This document shows, piece after piece, positions 6,550-7,549 of a stretch of DNA of 7,549 bases. A model generated the notes under the pieces. The model saw nothing but the letters and a program-made list of their open reading frames with translations. It did no database searches and was not told the DNA's origin. The position numbers and the translations under genes were made by a program. Position 1 is the stretch's first letter. The number at the start of each line of letters is the position of its first letter. The stretch is from the NCBI GenBank assembly GCA_028684435.1, contig JAQUFX010000041.1, forward strand, positions 1 through 7,549, written 5' to 3'. This DNA is from Bacilli bacterium (GTDB lineage: Bacteria > Bacillota_I > Bacilli_A > RF39 > UBA660).

Positions 6550-7099
6550 AAATTTCTCTCATGAGATTTTTATTTTTATAAGGATTTTTTTTATCTATTC
6601 GATCGATAAATAATATGCCATTTAAATGATCAATTTCATGTTGGCAAAGAATTGCTAAATCTTCTCTAAATCTTAATTGAAATGGATTACCAAATTCATC
6701 ATATGCTTTAATGGTAATTCTAGCATGTCTAGGTACAATGCCTTCTACATCGCGATCAACACTCAAACATCCTTCACCTTCACCTACATATATTAATTCT
6801 TCGCTTTTACTAATTATTTTGGGATTAATAAAGACATATCTTTTAAATGAACCATCTTCTAATTCATCGGATGCAACAAATATTCTTTTAGGAATACCTA
6901 ATTGGATAAAAGATAAGCCCATTCCTGATCTTAAATCATATTTTTCGATATATTTTTCTATTTGACTCATTTCTAAATATGTTAAAGAATCATTTAATAT
7001 TTTTTTATCTTCTTTTGTTAAAGGAAATATTACTTCATTAGATTTTTGTCTTAATATTTTATTTTTTTCATCTAATATATTTATATTAGGTAATTTCAT
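6548..7099 (-). CDS. def: Peptide deformylase, type 2 (Staphylococcus-like)
   Basis: Def is a metal hydrolase that removes the formyl group from the N-terminal Met of new proteins, allowing later Met removal. From the ATG at 7099 it is 183 residues, the length of the Staphylococcus aureus enzyme, and it aligns with that sequence from memory throughout. Motif 2 is EGCLS (109-113) with metal ligand Cys111. Motif 3 is HEIDH (154-158) with ligands His154 and His158 and catalytic Glu155. Motif 1 keeps Gln66 but reads GMGLSFIQLG (59-68) where the family usually has Gly-x-Gly-x-Ala-Ala-x-Gln. The insert around residues 27-58 and LRSG are typical of the type 2 form. GAGGTG six bases upstream fixes the ATG; a GTG three codons earlier lies inside that site. 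It converges on parE and diverges from the small ORF at 7202. Confidence 0.95.
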   Translation of the reverse strand: MKLPNINILDEKNKILRQKSNEVIFPLTKEDKKILNDSLTYLEMSQIEKYIEKYDLRSGMGLSFIQLGIPKRIFVASDELEDGSFKRYVFINPKIISKSEELIYVGEGEGCLSVDRDVEGIVPRHARITIKAYDEFGNPFQLRFREDLAILCQHEIDHLNGILFIDRIDKKNPYKNKNLMREI

Positions 7100-7105
7100 A
7101 TATTT

Positions 7106-7111
7106 CACCTC
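7106..7111 (-). promoter_or_regulatory. def ribosome binding site that decides the start
   Basis: On the minus strand GAGGTG is followed by six bases and then ATG (7097-7099). The in-frame GTG at 7106-7108 forms the end of this Shine-Dalgarno and would have no upstream site, so a 186-residue call beginning there would be three residues too long. Confidence 0.85.
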
Positions 7112-7130
7112 GCCTTAAATATTTTATCAA

Positions 7131-7159
7131 ATATTATCTAAAAAATAAAGTAGTGTCAT
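7131..7159 (-). promoter_or_regulatory. Candidate def promoter
   Basis: On the minus strand ATGACA (7154-7159, 5 of 6 to TTGACA) and TAATAT (7131-7136, 4 of 6) are spaced 17 nt apart, and an overlapping GATAAT (7133-7138) sits at 15 nt. Transcription would start near 7124, leaving a leader of about 25 nt. An alternative -10, TAGAAT (7161-7166), with TTAAAA 17 nt upstream is weaker overall. Confidence 0.4.
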
Positions 7160-7201
7160 TATTCTACATTATTTAATAGAATTTTTTAATAAACTTATAT
7201 C

Positions 7202-7417
7202 ATGAAAAACATATTTAAAGAAGATTTAACTTTATTTAAACTATTTATATTATTGTTCATATTTAGTATTTTTATGATATTAATAGTAAATTTTTATGGG
7301 GGACAATTTAAAGATACTATTACTAAAAAAACTTGTCCTTTAATAGGTGAAGAATATGAAAAAGGCAATAAAAAGGGAAAAGGTAGATGTATAATTCCTG
7401 CTAGTATTTTTGAATGA
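7202..7417 (+). CDS. Small hypothetical single-pass membrane protein, apparently leaderless
   Basis: I do not recognise this 71-residue ORF. Residues 12-32 form a clear hydrophobic helix. The following 39 residues are soluble and Lys-rich, with two cysteines (45 and 63) flanking a charged Gly/Lys loop. The helix followed by a charged tail looks like a real protein rather than a random ORF, and its composition matches the neighbours. Against it, the ATG is preceded by no Shine-Dalgarno. An in-frame TAA at 7190-7192 rules out an upstream start, and the next Met lies inside the helix. A TTTAAT at 7185-7190 could serve as a -10 for a nearly leaderless mRNA. It is the only gene here ending in TGA. 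It could be a genuine small membrane protein, a decayed remnant, or not expressed. Confidence 0.45.
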   Translation: MKNIFKEDLTLFKLFILLFIFSIFMILIVNFYGGQFKDTITKKTCPLIGEEYEKGNKKGKGRCIIPASIFE

Positions 7418-7467
7418 TTTATTGTCAATAACTTTTGAAAATGTCTCAAAATAATCAAATTATTAAC

Positions 7468-7492
7468 GGGAAATTTATTCCAATTTCCTTTT
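7468..7492 (+). terminator. Possible terminator hairpin downstream of the small ORF
   Basis: GGAAATT (7469-7475) pairs with AATTTCC (7482-7488) across a six-base loop, extendable by a G-U pair (7468/7489), and runs into four T residues. It lies about 50 nt after the small ORF's stop. The T-run is short and the stem modest, so a weak terminator or a regulatory hairpin are both possible. Confidence 0.4.
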
Positions 7493-7520
7493 GACAAATT
7501 CAATTTATTTGATTTATATC
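7491..7520 (+). promoter_or_regulatory. Candidate promoter pointing out of the window to the right
   Basis: A perfect TTGACA (7491-7496) is followed after 18 nt by TATATC (7515-7520, 4 of 6 to TATAAT). No start codon with a ribosome binding site lies between it and the window end, so any gene it serves is outside. The first two T residues overlap the T-run of the hairpin just upstream. No other feature is seen in 7418-7549. Confidence 0.4.
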
Positions 7521-7549
7521 TTAGTCGTTAAAGTTATTAAATTTCAAAA

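Noticed and set aside
6711..6965. Plus-strand ORF of 84 codons inside def.
   Set aside because: It lies wholly antisense to a deformylase with all catalytic motifs, and the protein resembles no family I know.
7294..7503. Minus-strand ORF of 69 codons overlapping the small membrane ORF.
   Set aside because: It would start at TTG with no Shine-Dalgarno and spans a hairpin. The plus-strand ORF with a membrane helix is more plausible.
7415..7531. The small ORF stays open to TAA at 7529-7531 if two TGA codons (7415-7417 and 7436-7438) are read as tryptophan, giving about 109 residues.
   Set aside because: All 11 tryptophans in the recognised proteins use TGG and none TGA. In an AT-rich genome with the Mycoplasma code TGA would dominate. 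The extension also crosses the hairpin at 7468-7492 and is best taken as chance.

Overview
The window comes from a very AT-rich, low-GC Gram-positive-type bacterium (Bacillota/Mycoplasmatota). The main evidence is the C-terminus of a PolC-type replicase, a polymerase found in this group. A single-PDZ RseP, a Firmicute-type ParE and a Staphylococcus-like type 2 peptide deformylase agree with this. All 11 tryptophans in the recognised proteins use TGG and none uses TGA, so the Mycoplasma/Spiroplasma code (TGA = Trp) is unlikely. Composition and gene content fit an uncultured reduced-genome Bacilli lineage (RF39-like or Acholeplasma/Erysipelotrichia-like). That placement is inference; no species can be named.

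Layout. (1) 1-749: 3' end of polC, ending in a sliding-clamp-binding motif. (2) 774-3389: a compact transcription unit with a good promoter, then uppS, cdsA and rseP, closed by an intrinsic terminator. uppS and cdsA overlap by 1 nt; cdsA and rseP are 12 nt apart. (3) 3449-4561: an unrecognised gene, probably starting at TTG, for a single-pass membrane protein with a long disordered Asn/Glu/Lys-rich tail and eight tandem six-residue repeats. A second terminator follows it. (4) 4623-6524: parE alone, without parC beside it, ending at a bidirectional hairpin shared with (5) 6548-7099 (minus strand): def, peptide deformylase. (6) 7202-7417: a small single-pass membrane ORF with no ribosome binding site, divergent from def. 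(7) 7418-7549: no gene seen; one hairpin and a candidate promoter pointing out of the window.

The uppS-cdsA-rseP unit is an envelope module. UppS makes the undecaprenyl carrier for wall polymers, CdsA makes CDP-diacylglycerol for phospholipids, and RseP cleaves membrane proteins within the bilayer. In Bacillus subtilis the order is uppS-cdsA-dxr-rseP-proS-polC. Here dxr is missing from between cdsA and rseP, proS is not after rseP, and polC lies upstream of uppS, so the cluster has been rearranged. The other recognised genes serve replication (polC), chromosome decatenation (parE) and N-terminal protein maturation (def).

No defence system, mobile element, CRISPR array or RNA gene is visible. 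The least ordinary items are the repeat-bearing membrane protein, an Asn in the ParE EGDSAGG motif at a position linked to quinolone resistance, the isolated parE, a deviant deformylase motif 1, and the small leaderless-looking ORF.
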